64,000 bases of DNA, taken from contig NZ_JAGGPB010000068.1 of NCBI RefSeq assembly GCF_018614055.1, positions 1-64,000 of the forward strand, read 5' to 3'. A program made the translations under genes and the position numbers. Source of the stretch: Streptomyces sp. ISL-98 (lineage in GTDB: Bacteria > Actinomycetota > Actinomycetes > Streptomycetales > Streptomycetaceae). The notes below the pieces were generated by a model. It was not told the origin of the DNA. It did not search any database and saw only the letters and a list, made by a program, of their open reading frames with translations. This document shows positions 54,341-63,193 of this stretch, piece by piece. Within the stretch, counting starts at the first letter, position 1. Every line of letters starts with the position of its first letter.

Positions 54341-54826
54341 ATGACCGAGTTGCTTTCCCCCACCGTCACCACACCTCCCCCGGTCCACCCCTGGGACCTG
54401 GACGACGTACCGGAGCTGGAATTCGACCCCTTCCTCGCCCGTCAGCTGCGCGAGGAGCCCGTCTCCCGCATCCGGCTGCCGTACAGCACCGGCCACGCCT
54501 GGCTGGTGACCCGCTACGAAGACGTCCGGCTCGTCACCTCCGACCCGCGGTTCAGCCGGACCGCGGTCGCCGGGAAGGACGTCACCCGTATGACGCCGCA
54601 CCAGATCGCGGCGAACGAAGCCGTCGGGTACGCGGACCCGCCCGAGCACACCCGGCTGCGCCGGACCGTGGCGAAGGCGTTCACCTCCCGTCGCATGGAC
54701 AGCCTGCGGCTCCGGGCCCGCAGGATCGCCGACGAACTGGCGGACACCATGGCCGACCACGGACCGCCCCTGGACCTCGTCGCCCATCTGCACATGCACA
54801 AGCCGCTCCTGCCGGTCGTCTGGTGA
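54341..54826 (+). pseudogene. Cytochrome P450, N-terminal fragment (CYP158-like)
   Basis: 161 residues cover only the P450 N-terminal part (HPWDLDDVPELEFDPF; GYADPPEHTRLRRTVAKAFT). The oxygen-binding helix, ExxR and heme-Cys loop are all missing, so it cannot bind heme. Usual length is about 400 aa. The frame ends four bases into the cupin gene, as if a large internal deletion joined them. Intact homologues couple flaviolin. Confidence 0.85.
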
Positions 54827-55362
54827 CTCTCGTCAGCCCTCCGGAGGGCCTGGTCGTGCCGCCGGGCGAGGGGCGCACTCTGGCCGCTGCGGCGCAGCGG
54901 GTGACGTTCAAGGTGACCGGGGAACACGCGCGCGGCGCCTCCAGCTTCGAGGTCGTCGTCCCGCCCGGGTTCGATGTCGGGGCGCACGCGCATGCCCGCA
55001 GCGAGGAGTTGTTCTACGTACTCGAAGGCGAGCTCGACGTGCTCGCCTTCGAGCCGCGCGTGCGGACGCCCGACAACTGGCGGGAGTGGGAGTCCGCGTC
55101 CGGGCGCCGGTACGTACGGGCCACGGCGGGCACGGTCATCCTCGTCCCGCCGGGCTGCCCGCACGCCTTCGCCAACCCGACGTCGGACCCTGCCCGGATG
55201 TTCTTCCAGGCGTCGCCGCCCCCGGACCACGAGAAGTACTTCGAGGAACTGCTCGACATCCTGAACAGTGCCGGTGACTCGGGCGTCGACCAGGCGGCGA
55301 TTGCCGCTCTGCGCGTGCGCTACGACATCGAACAGATCACGCCGCTGCGGCACGAGGGCTGA
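54823..55362 (+). CDS. MomA-like cupin monooxygenase (quinone-forming)
   Basis: A 179-aa cupin with HxH...E metal motif (AHAHARSEELFYVLEGE) and a second GCPHAF. MomA-type cupins next to rppA oxidise THN to flaviolin. GTG 54823 overlaps the P450 fragment. A cupin of other function is possible but the rppA context is strong. Confidence 0.8.
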   Translation: MTLVSPPEGLVVPPGEGRTLAAAAQRVTFKVTGEHARGASSFEVVVPPGFDVGAHAHARSEELFYVLEGELDVLAFEPRVRTPDNWREWESASGRRYVRATAGTVILVPPGCPHAFANPTSDPARMFFQASPPPDHEKYFEELLDILNSAGDSGVDQAAIAALRVRYDIEQITPLRHEG

Positions 55363-55446
55363 ATGGTGCGGCGCGCTGCTGGGGTGCGTTGCGTGGCTTG
55401 GGCCCCTTGCGTGCTTGGGCTCCCCGCGCCACTTGGACCCCTCGCG

Positions 55447-56436
55447 CTACCTGCGCAAGGTGTCCTCGCCGACCGTGAGCAGCGCCTTGCCCGCCACCGA
55501 CCGCGCCTCGATCGCCCTGTGCGCATCCGCCGCCCCCTCCAGCGGGAATGTCGTGGCGATCACCGGGCGAAGCCGTCCCGCCGCCGCCTCTGCCAGCGCC
55601 CTCGCCGACAGTCGCGTGATCGTCTCCGCCGTGAACTGGACCTCCGCGATGCCCCGCAGCGTGATGCCGCGGCGCTCCGCCTCGCCCGCGTCGATCGCCG
55701 CGAAGCCGCCGCTCGGTGCGCCGTGCGCCGATACGCGGCCGCCGTCGGCCGTCAACGCGAAGGCTGCGAGGCCGAGTTCGCCGCCCACACCGTCAAGGAG
55801 GACATCCGGGCCGGAGCCGCCCAGGGCCTCGCGGGCCCGCTCCGTCCAGCCCGGCTCGGAGTAGTCCACGACCGCGTCGGCTCCCAGCTCCCGTACGAGG
55901 TCCAGCTTCTGCTTGCCCCGCGCCGCCCCCACGACATGCGCCCCTGCCGCGTGTGCCATCTGCACCAGCAGCGTGCCCATGCCGCCCGACGCGCCCAGGA
56001 TCAGGACCCGCTCGCCCGCCCGGATGCGTATCGCGTCGAGGATGCCGGTGCCGGTGACGCCGTCGTGGGCGAGTGCGGCGGCCTCGCGCAGGCCGAGGCC
56101 GTCCGGGACCGGCGTCAGCCGGTCGACGGGGGCGACGACCCGCTCGGCGTACGTCCCGCTGACACCGGGGCCCGCCACGACCCGGCGCCCGACCCACCCC
56201 GGGTCCACGCCCTCGCCGACGGCCAGCACGGTACCGGCGGCCGCGCCGCCCGGCACGTAGGGCGGGGTGACGTCGAAGTACTCGCCCCAGCCGCCGCGGA
56301 TCTGCGTCTCGACGTAGAGGGTGTCGGCCACCGAGACCCCTACGACGGCCTCGCCCGGCCCGGCCACCGGATCCGGCAGCTCGGCCGCCACCAGTACCTC
56401 CGGACCGCCGAATTCCGTCACCTGAATTGCGCGCAT
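55447..56436 (-). CDS. Zinc-free quinone oxidoreductase / MDR dehydrogenase
   Basis: A 329-aa medium-chain reductase with NADPH loop GASGGMGTLLVQMA and no catalytic zinc Cys, as in quinone oxidoreductases. ATG 56436 has GGGGGAGAG upstream. It is divergent from a TetR gene across a perfect operator. Confidence 0.9.
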   Translation of the reverse strand: MRAIQVTEFGGPEVLVAAELPDPVAGPGEAVVGVSVADTLYVETQIRGGWGEYFDVTPPYVPGGAAAGTVLAVGEGVDPGWVGRRVVAGPGVSGTYAERVVAPVDRLTPVPDGLGLREAAALAHDGVTGTGILDAIRIRAGERVLILGASGGMGTLLVQMAHAAGAHVVGAARGKQKLDLVRELGADAVVDYSEPGWTERAREALGGSGPDVLLDGVGGELGLAAFALTADGGRVSAHGAPSGGFAAIDAGEAERRGITLRGIAEVQFTAETITRLSARALAEAAAGRLRPVIATTFPLEGAADAHRAIEARSVAGKALLTVGEDTLRR

Positions 56437-56492
56437 GACGCTCTCCCCCACTCACTCGGTGCGTGTGTGCCTGTGTGCTGCGCCCGAGTCTG

Positions 56493-56516
56493 TGACCTCA
56501 AGTCCGATTGAGGTCA
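56493..56516. promoter_or_regulatory. TetR operator, tgacctcaa-N6-ttgaggtca
   Basis: Nine-base perfect arms with a six-base spacer in the middle of the divergent promoter region, 19 bp before the tetR start. Confidence 0.85.
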
Positions 56517-56535
56517 AGCACGTACGCTCCTGGTC

Positions 56536-57150
56536 ATGGGTTTGCGGGAGCGTAAGAAGCAGCAGATGTACCGGGTGATCTCCGACGCCGCGATCGCCCT
56601 CTTCCTGGAGAAGGGCTTCGACAACGTCTCCGTGGCGGAGGTGGCCGCCGCGGCCGACATCTCCAAGCCGACCCTCTTCCGCTACTTCCCCTCCAAGGAA
56701 GACCTCGCGCTGCACCGGTTCGCCGACCACGAGGACGAGCCGGCCCGGGTGGTGCTCGCCGGGCGGACCGAGGGGCTTTCGCCGCTGGACGCCCTGCACC
56801 GGCACTTCGTGGCCCGGCTCGAAGCGCGCGATCCGGTGACCGGGCTGAGCGATGCCGCCGAGGTGCTCGCCTTTCATCGGCTGCTGTACGGGACTCCGAG
56901 CCTCGTCGCGAGGCTCTTCGCCTACGTGAACCGTTCCGAGGAGGCACTGGCCGCCGCCCTCGGCGGGCCCGACGCACTCGCTTCGCGGCTCGCCGCCGGG
57001 CAGATCGTCGCCGTACAGCGGATCCTCGCCGAGGAGAACTGGCGGCGGATCGAGGCGGGGGAGCGCGCGGAGGCGTTGCTGCCGGGCGCGGTGGAGGTGG
57101 CGGACCGGGCGTTCGGGCAGTTGCGGGAGGGGCTCGGGGAGCAATTTTAG
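56536..57150 (+). CDS. TetR-family regulator
   Basis: A 204-aa repressor: HTH SVAEVAAAADISKPTLFRYFPSKEDL and helical ligand domain. It probably controls the divergent oxidoreductase and itself through the operator at 56493. Confidence 0.9.
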   Translation: MGLRERKKQQMYRVISDAAIALFLEKGFDNVSVAEVAAAADISKPTLFRYFPSKEDLALHRFADHEDEPARVVLAGRTEGLSPLDALHRHFVARLEARDPVTGLSDAAEVLAFHRLLYGTPSLVARLFAYVNRSEEALAAALGGPDALASRLAAGQIVAVQRILAEENWRRIEAGERAEALLPGAVEVADRAFGQLREGLGEQF

Positions 57151-57192
57151 GGCTCGCTCTATTTTGTAACTCGGTAACGTTATTCTGGGTGG

Positions 57193-59220
57193 ATGACGTC
57201 ACCCGACCACGCACTCAGCCATGCACTCAGCCAGGAACGGACCTTCCACGACGCCTGCCGGGCCGCCCTGACCCGGATGACCGAGGACGCCGGTGAACAG
57301 GTCGTCACCGGCGAGGACGTCTCCGCCTCCGGCGCCGACGCCGAAGTCCTCGGCTTCCATCTGCGCAGCTATGCCAAGGAGTTGCGGGAGGAGCCCGAGA
57401 GCCCGCTCTTCTTCGGACGTATCGACCTGGCCGACGGGCAGAGCCACCACATCGGCCGCCGCCGCATCGCCGAGCACCCGGCGGATCCGCCGCTGGTGAT
57501 CGACTGGCGGGCGCCTGTGTCCCGCGCCTTCTACCAGGCGAGCGTGCGCGACCCGCAGGGTGTCGTGGTGCGACGCCGGTTCGGCTGGGCGCCGTGGAGC
57601 AAGGGGGCGTCGGAGGATCTGACGGGGCTGGAGGACGAGTGGCTGGTGGAGGGCGCTCCTGGTGGCGGCCCCGGTGGCGTACGGGATGGCGGCCCCGGTG
57701 GTGCACCGGGTGGCATCCTCGCCGGGGAGATCGAGCGGCCCCGCGTCGGCCCGATGCGCGACATCGCCGCCACGATCCAGCCCGAACAGGACGATCTCGT
57801 ACGCTCCGAGCTCGCCGCGTCGGTGTGCGTACAGGGCGCACCCGGCACCGGGAAGACCGCCGTCGGGCTGCACCGTGCCGCGTACCTGCTCTATACGTAT
57901 CCGCAGCGCCTGCAGCGCAGTGGGCTGCTCATCCTCGGGCCCAACCGGACCTTCCTCTCGTACATCTCCGAAGTGCTTCCGGCTCTTGGCGAGGCGGGCA
58001 TCCGGCAGTCGACCGTCGACGACGAGCTGGCCCGCCATCCCGTCCGCGCGCAGGACGAGCCGGCGGCCGCCGCCGTCAAGCACGATGCCCGGATGGCGGC
58101 CGTGCTGCGGCGCGCGCTGTACGGGCGGGTGTCGGCGCCCGTCGAATCCGTTGCCGTACCGGACGGCTCGTACCGCTGGCGGATTCCGCTCGGCGAGCTG
58201 GAGCGGATCGTCGCGGAGGTACGGGCGGAGGCGCCGCCGTACGCCGTCGGCCGTGAACGCGTCCGTACGCGTGCCGTCCGCGCCCTTCAACTGCAGGCCG
58301 AGCGACGGGCGGGGCCGCCGGGGAACGAGTGGCTGAGGAGGATGGGGCGGGCTCGGGCGATCGGGGCGTTCGTGGACTCGGTGTGGCCGAAGGTGCGGGC
58401 GGAGGAGGTGGTGGCGGGGGTGCTCGCGGACCCCTGCGACCCGCTTCTTACGGACGCTGAGCGGCGGGCGATCCGGTGGGCCGGGCCGCCACGCTCCTGG
58501 AAGAGCGCCAAGTGGTCGGCCGCGGACCTGGTGTTGATCGACGAGGTCGCGGGCCTGATCGAACGCCCCGAGAGCTACGGCCACATCGTCATCGACGAGG
58601 CGCAGGACCTCTCCCCGATGCAGTGCCGGGCGATCGCCCGCCGCGTCGACTTCGGCTCGGTGACGGTGCTGGGCGATCTTGCGCAGGGTACGACGCCGTG
58701 GGCGGCCCGTACGTGGCCGGAGCTCCTGGCGCACCTGGGCAAGGACACGGTCGCGGTCGTCCCGCTGACCACGGGGTTCCGCGTACCGAAGGCGATCGTG
58801 GCACTGGCGAACCGGCTGCTCGGGGCGCTGGACGTCGACGTACCGCTCGGGCGGTCGCTGCGTGGGGGAGGGGAGCTGACGGTACGTGAGGTGACGGATG
58901 TGGTGGCGGCGACGGTGGATGCGGTGCGGGCGGCGCTGGCGAAGGAGGGATCGGTGGGGGTGATCGCGGATGCGGGGGAGGTGGGGGCTTTGCGGGAGGC
59001 GTTGGGGGCGGCGGGACTGGCTCAGGAGGCCCGGGTGTCTGTGGTGGCTGCGGCGATGGTCAAGGGGCTGGAGTACGACCATGTCGTGGTGGTGGAGCCG
59101 GCTGCGATCGTGGGGGCCGAGGGGCGGGGGTTGCACCGGCTGTACGTGGTGCTGACGCGGGCGGTCAGCCGGCTGGTCGTCCTGCACAGGCTTCCGCTGC
59201 CGGGGGAGATGGCGGGCTGA
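57193..59220 (+). CDS. HelD-like helicase (RNA polymerase recycling)
   Basis: A 675-aa superfamily-1 ATPase with Walker A GAPGTGKT (215-222), Q-like IQPEQD and DEAQD (466-474). Length and the N-terminal coiled arm fit actinobacterial HelD, which removes stalled RNA polymerase and can protect it from rifamycins. A Gly-rich insert (154-174) sits before the ATPase core. A TATTCT -10 ends six bases before ATG 57193, so the mRNA may be leaderless. No RAE element was seen. Confidence 0.88.
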   Translation: MTSPDHALSHALSQERTFHDACRAALTRMTEDAGEQVVTGEDVSASGADAEVLGFHLRSYAKELREEPESPLFFGRIDLADGQSHHIGRRRIAEHPADPPLVIDWRAPVSRAFYQASVRDPQGVVVRRRFGWAPWSKGASEDLTGLEDEWLVEGAPGGGPGGVRDGGPGGAPGGILAGEIERPRVGPMRDIAATIQPEQDDLVRSELAASVCVQGAPGTGKTAVGLHRAAYLLYTYPQRLQRSGLLILGPNRTFLSYISEVLPALGEAGIRQSTVDDELARHPVRAQDEPAAAAVKHDARMAAVLRRALYGRVSAPVESVAVPDGSYRWRIPLGELERIVAEVRAEAPPYAVGRERVRTRAVRALQLQAERRAGPPGNEWLRRMGRARAIGAFVDSVWPKVRAEEVVAGVLADPCDPLLTDAERRAIRWAGPPRSWKSAKWSAADLVLIDEVAGLIERPESYGHIVIDEAQDLSPMQCRAIARRVDFGSVTVLGDLAQGTTPWAARTWPELLAHLGKDTVAVVPLTTGFRVPKAIVALANRLLGALDVDVPLGRSLRGGGELTVREVTDVVAATVDAVRAALAKEGSVGVIADAGEVGALREALGAAGLAQEARVSVVAAAMVKGLEYDHVVVVEPAAIVGAEGRGLHRLYVVLTRAVSRLVVLHRLPLPGEMAG

Positions 59221-59332
59221 GGTCGTCCGTCGGGTGCGGGGTCGGGCCGGTGGCCCATCCGGCCCCGCTCGCTTGGCGGTTGGTCCGTTAATGGCTCGAC
59301 AGGGGACCTGGGGCCGAAGACTATTCAGCTCA

Positions 59333-59836
59333 ATGACACGAACCGACATGCCAACGACGTTCGACGAGCGGGCCTCGTTGACCACCTTCCTCGACTACGT
59401 CAGGGACACCGCTCGCGCGAAGTGCGACGGCGTATCGGCCGAAGACGCGCGCAAGGCGCCGCTGCCGGGGTCGCCGCTGATGACGCTCTGCGGGCTGATC
59501 AATCACCTGCGCTGGGTCGAGTACTACTGGTTCCAGGTGGCGTTCCTCGGGGAAGAGGACCAGGGACCGTGGACGGACGAGGACCCCGACCGCGAGATGC
59601 GGATCGCCGTCGACATCCCGCTGGCGGAACTTCTGGCGGAGTACGAGGCACAGAGCGCCCGTTACCGAGAGCTGGTCGCCGCGACCGATCTCGATGCGAA
59701 GGCCAAGACGCCGTCGCGCAACGGCACGCACGTCAATCTGCGCTGGGTCATCCTGCACCTGATCGAGGAGACGGCCCGGCACAACGGCCATCTCGACATG
59801 CTGCGGGAGCTGGCCGACGGTCAGACCGGCGTCTAG
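59333..59836 (+). CDS. DinB/DUF664 protein
   Basis: A 167-aa four-helix protein with the metal-His pattern INHLRW and later HNGHLDML. DinB-fold proteins are often thiol-dependent transferases, here perhaps mycothiol-linked. The role is unproven. Confidence 0.8.
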   Translation: MTRTDMPTTFDERASLTTFLDYVRDTARAKCDGVSAEDARKAPLPGSPLMTLCGLINHLRWVEYYWFQVAFLGEEDQGPWTDEDPDREMRIAVDIPLAELLAEYEAQSARYRELVAATDLDAKAKTPSRNGTHVNLRWVILHLIEETARHNGHLDMLRELADGQTGV

Positions 59837-59872
59837 GAGGGCCGGGATACGGCCTATCCGGTGGCGTAGGAC

Positions 59873-59900
59873 ACTATTGCAAGCGTTCGCTTGCAATAGT
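59873..59900. promoter_or_regulatory. 28-bp perfect palindrome upstream of the XRE gene
   Basis: actattgcaagcg-tt-cgcttgcaatagt, 13-base arms with two-base spacer, 27 bp before ATG 59927. TTGCAA within each arm may double as a -35. Confidence 0.8.
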
Positions 59901-59926
59901 TAGCACCGATGGCGCACCATCGAGGT

Positions 59927-60316
59927 ATGGCATCACTCAACGTCGGCAATCTCGGTGAGTACCTGCGCGAGCAGCGGCGCAGTGCGCAGCTGTCGCTGCG
60001 GCAGCTCGCCGAAGCCGCCGGGGTGTCCAATCCGTACCTGAGTCAGATCGAACGCGGCCTGCGCAAGCCGAGTGCGGACATCCTGCAGCAGCTTGCGAAG
60101 GCGCTGCGGATCTCCGCCGAGACGCTGTACGTCCAGGCCGGGATTCTTGACGAGCGGGAGCGCGAGGAGCTGGAGACGCGTGCCGTCATCCTCGCCGACC
60201 CCTCGATAAACGAGCGGCAGAAGCAGGTGCTGCTGCAGATCTACGACTCGTTCCGGAAGGAAAACGGAACGGATCCCGCCGGTAGTGATGCCCCCTCACC
60301 CTCGAACGAGAACTGA
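59927..60316 (+). CDS. XRE-family regulator
   Basis: A 129-aa protein with Cro/CI HTH (LRQLAEAAGVSNPYLSQIERG) and a charged helical tail. Start at ATG 59927 after GAGG. It lies 20 bp before the HbhA-like gene, so both are likely one operon. Confidence 0.9.
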   Translation: MASLNVGNLGEYLREQRRSAQLSLRQLAEAAGVSNPYLSQIERGLRKPSADILQQLAKALRISAETLYVQAGILDEREREELETRAVILADPSINERQKQVLLQIYDSFRKENGTDPAGSDAPSPSNEN

Positions 60317-60336
60317 GATCCGGGAGGACCACAGTC

Positions 60337-60921
60337 ATGGCCATCACCGATGACCTGCGTAAGACCCTCACCGACCCGACTCCCCTCTACTTCGCGGCCG
60401 GCACCGCGGACCTCGCCGTCCAGCAGGCCAAGAAGGTGCCCGCGCTGATCGGGCAGCTGCGCGCCGAGGCTCCGGCCCGTATCGAAGCCGTGCGCAACAC
60501 CGACCCCAAGGCCGTACAGGAGAAGGTGGCCAGCCAGGCCAAGGAGGCGCAGGCCACCGTCCAGGCGAAGGTCAGCGAGGTGCTCGGCACCCTGGACACC
60601 GACCTGAAGAAGATGGGCGAGCAGGCCCAGCACCTGGCGCTGCGGAGCGTGGGCGTGGCCGCCGAGTACGCGGTCAAGGCGCGTGAGACGTACGAGAAGG
60701 TCGCCGAGCACGGCGAGCAGAGCGTGAAGGCGTGGCGCGGCGAGGCCGCCGAGGAGCTCACCGAGATCGCGGTCGCAGTCGAGCCCGACACCGAGCCCAA
60801 GGCGGAGTCGGAGGCCAAGGCCGAGGAGCCCGAGGCCGCCGAGTCCAAGGCCGCCCCGGCCAAGAAGGCGCCCGCGCGCAAGCCGGCGGCGAAGAAGGCC
60901 ACGCCGCCCGCCGACAAGTAG
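60337..60921 (+). CDS. HbhA-like coiled-coil protein with Lys/Ala/Pro tail
   Basis: A 194-aa protein: helical coiled-coil core (about 10-140) and a basic KAAPAKKAPARKPAAKK-type tail, the layout of mycobacterial heparin-binding hemagglutinin. In streptomycetes it may coat surface or storage material; the role is not established. GGGAGG precedes ATG 60337. Confidence 0.85.
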   Translation: MAITDDLRKTLTDPTPLYFAAGTADLAVQQAKKVPALIGQLRAEAPARIEAVRNTDPKAVQEKVASQAKEAQATVQAKVSEVLGTLDTDLKKMGEQAQHLALRSVGVAAEYAVKARETYEKVAEHGEQSVKAWRGEAAEELTEIAVAVEPDTEPKAESEAKAEEPEAAESKAAPAKKAPARKPAAKKATPPADK

Positions 60922-60927
60922 GCAGGC

Positions 60928-60981
60928 GGGGTCAGCTCTGCCGGGGTCAGCTCTGCGGCGCCGGGGTTAGCTCTGCGGCGC
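60928..60981. repeat. Three tandem ggggtcagctctgc units
   Basis: Near-perfect direct repeats (third copy has ggttag) just after the HbhA-like gene. Confidence 0.75.
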
Positions 60982-61067
60982 GGGCCGGGCACCTTTCTGG
61001 GTGTCCGGCTCGTTGTCCAGGTACCTTGGCCGCGAGGCGCTCATCCACTTTTTAGGCGGTGCACAGC

Positions 61068-61412
61068 ATGTTGCTCTCGGGATTCGGCAATCTGGTGTCG
61101 TTGCTCTACCTCGCCATGCTCGTCCTCGCCGTGGTGGCGCTGTTCTTCGCCGCGACGTCCCGTGAGGATGCGTACCGTGCCGCCGACAAGCAGACCAAGG
61201 TCTTCTGGCTGGTCATCCTGGGCGTCACGGTGGCCGTGAACCTGTTCGTTCCGATGCTGTTCCTGCAGATCGCGGGGCTGGTCGCGACGATCGTCTTCAT
61301 GGTCGACGTACGGCCGGCGATCAAGCAGATCTCGGGCGGCGGCGGCCGCGGCGGACGCCGGGGCGGCAGCAGCAGCGACGGCCCCTACGGGCCGTACAAC
61401 GGCGGGCGCTGA
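61068..61412 (+). CDS. DUF2516 membrane protein
   Basis: A 114-aa protein with three helices and a Gly/Ser/Arg tail. I recognise DUF2516. ATG 61068 has AGGCGG upstream; GTG 61059 is possible. Confidence 0.85.
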   Translation: MLLSGFGNLVSLLYLAMLVLAVVALFFAATSREDAYRAADKQTKVFWLVILGVTVAVNLFVPMLFLQIAGLVATIVFMVDVRPAIKQISGGGGRGGRRGGSSSDGPYGPYNGGR

Positions 61413-61437
61413 GCGCCCAGGGCCTCGGGCGCTGAGC

Positions 61438-61554
61438 ACCTCGGGGCCGGGAGTGCCTCGGGCTTTTGAGGACCTCGGGGCCGGGAGCGCGTCGGGCCTT
61501 TGAGGACCTCGGGCCCTGGAGGACCTCAGGCCCGAGTGCCTCGGGCCCTGGAGG
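61438..61554. repeat. 34-bp tandem repeats
   Basis: Two near-identical units (61438-61471 and 61472-61505) of acctcggggccgggag..., followed by shorter variants to about 61554. The last part encodes the C-terminus of the PP2C protein. Confidence 0.8.
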
Positions 61555-62896
61555 GCCTCAGGTCCTCTCTGCGGTCGAGCAGCAGGAGCGCCACGTCGTC
61601 CGTCAGCTCACCGCCGTTCAGGTCCCGCGCCTCGTTGACCGCGGCCTCCAGGAGCGCCTCGCCGCCGAGACCGGCCGCCAGCTGGCGGTTGATCATTTCG
61701 ACCATTCCGTCCTGACCGAGCCGCTGCTTCGCCTCCGGCGGGCCGACGCGTCCCTCTATCAGGCCGTCCGTGTACATCATCAGGCTCCAGGAACCGCCCA
61801 GTTCGACCTGGCGGCGCGACCAGCGGGCACGCGGAAGCAGACCGAGCGCGGGGCCCCCGTCGTCGTACGGGAGCAGCTGCGCGGGCCGGCCGTGGCGGGC
61901 TATCAGCGGTGACGGGTGGCCGGCCAGGCACATTCCGGCCCGCCGTCCGTCCGGCGCGATGTCGATCGTGCAGAGCGTCGCGAAGATCTCGTCGTTCTCC
62001 CGCTCGTGCTCAAGGACCTGCTGCAGCGTGGAGAGCAGCTCGTCGCCGCACAGGCCGGCGAACGTCAATGCCCGCCAGGCGATCCGCAGTTCGACGCCGA
62101 GTGCGGCCTCGTCCGGGCCGTGGCCGCAGACGTCGCCGATCATCGCGTGGACCGTGCCGTCGGACGTACGGACCGTGTCGTAGAAGTCGCCGCCGAGCAG
62201 CGCGCGCGAGCGCCCCGGCCGGTAGCGGGAGGCGAAGCGCAGGTTGGAGCCTTCGAGCAGCGGGGTCGGCAGCAGGCCGCGCTCCAGGCGGGCGTTCTCC
62301 TGGGCGCGCAGCCGCGACTCGGCCAGCTTGTGCTGCGCGGTGTCGGCGCGCTTGCGCTCGACCGCGTACCGGATGGCGCGGCTGAGCTGGCGCCCGTCGA
62401 GCTCGTCGCGGAACAGGTAGTCCTGCGCGCCGACGCGCACCGCGTCAGCGGCCCGCTCGGCGTCGGTCTCGGCGGTCAGCGCCAGCACGGCGTGACCCGG
62501 CGCGAGCCGCAGTACGTGCCGCAGCGTGGCCAGCTCGTCGCCCTCGTCGGCGCCGGACGGGGTCGGGAGGGACAGGTCCAGGAGGATGCAGTGGACGTCG
62601 TCCGTGAGCAGCCGCTCGGCCTCGGTGAGGTTGCGGGCGGTGCGGATACGTACCCGGGTCCCGGCGGCGTCGAGCAGCGAGGGCACGGTGAACGTCCCTG
62701 CCGGGTCGTCCTCGATCACCAGCAGGGTGAGGTCGTGCTTGTTCGCGGACACGGCAGAGACGGCGGACAGGGCGGGCGCGGTGGGCGCCGTGGCCTCTCT
62801 GCCGTCCAGGGCGCTCCCGGTTTGCTGCTTCGGCAGGACGGCCTGACCGTTCTCCACGGCCGGACTCTGTCGCTGCCGCGGTACGGGTACGGGCAT
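61526..62896 (-). CDS. Response regulator fused to SpoIIE/PP2C phosphatase
   Basis: A 456-aa protein: disordered start, receiver domain (VIEDDPAG, ILLDLSLP) and a PP2C domain with GGDFYD, GDVCGHGPDEA, TDGLIEGR and DDVALLLL. RsbU-like enzymes dephosphorylate anti-sigma antagonists. The RARGTRA tail is shaped by the tandem repeats. No anti-sigma partner lies nearby. Confidence 0.9.
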   Translation of the reverse strand: MPVPVPRQRQSPAVENGQAVLPKQQTGSALDGREATAPTAPALSAVSAVSANKHDLTLLVIEDDPAGTFTVPSLLDAAGTRVRIRTARNLTEAERLLTDDVHCILLDLSLPTPSGADEGDELATLRHVLRLAPGHAVLALTAETDAERAADAVRVGAQDYLFRDELDGRQLSRAIRYAVERKRADTAQHKLAESRLRAQENARLERGLLPTPLLEGSNLRFASRYRPGRSRALLGGDFYDTVRTSDGTVHAMIGDVCGHGPDEAALGVELRIAWRALTFAGLCGDELLSTLQQVLEHERENDEIFATLCTIDIAPDGRRAGMCLAGHPSPLIARHGRPAQLLPYDDGGPALGLLPRARWSRRQVELGGSWSLMMYTDGLIEGRVGPPEAKQRLGQDGMVEMINRQLAAGLGGEALLEAAVNEARDLNGGELTDDVALLLLDRREDLRPSRARGTRA

Positions 62897-63193
62897 CGGT
62901 TCGGTTTCCTTCCCTCCCCCCGAGGGCGCGGCGACACATCGATCGACGCGCCGCCAAACGGGGACCTTAGCGTTACCGGGCGCCGCAACGGAATGGCGAT
63001 CTGAAAGCCGCCGCAGTCATATGCCGCGTCCCGCAACGCATCCGGAGGGGTTGGGGCGGAACAGCCCCATGACGAACATCACGCCCGGAGCGCCCGTCCA
63101 GGACGCCCCGCGTGATCCCCGTTACTCCCGTTTCTCCCTTTTGCGCACCGGCTTATTCGCCCGGCTTCACCTGTCCGATTTCACCGGCGCGAT

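Noticed and set aside
57151..57192. Rifamycin-associated element before the HelD-like gene
   Set aside because: No 19-bp inverted repeat of that kind is present; only short gtaac repeats and a -10-like box.
62897..63193. Possible gene between the PP2C and NlpC/P60 genes
   Set aside because: Only short frames without ribosome sites or motifs; appears to be the PP2C promoter region.
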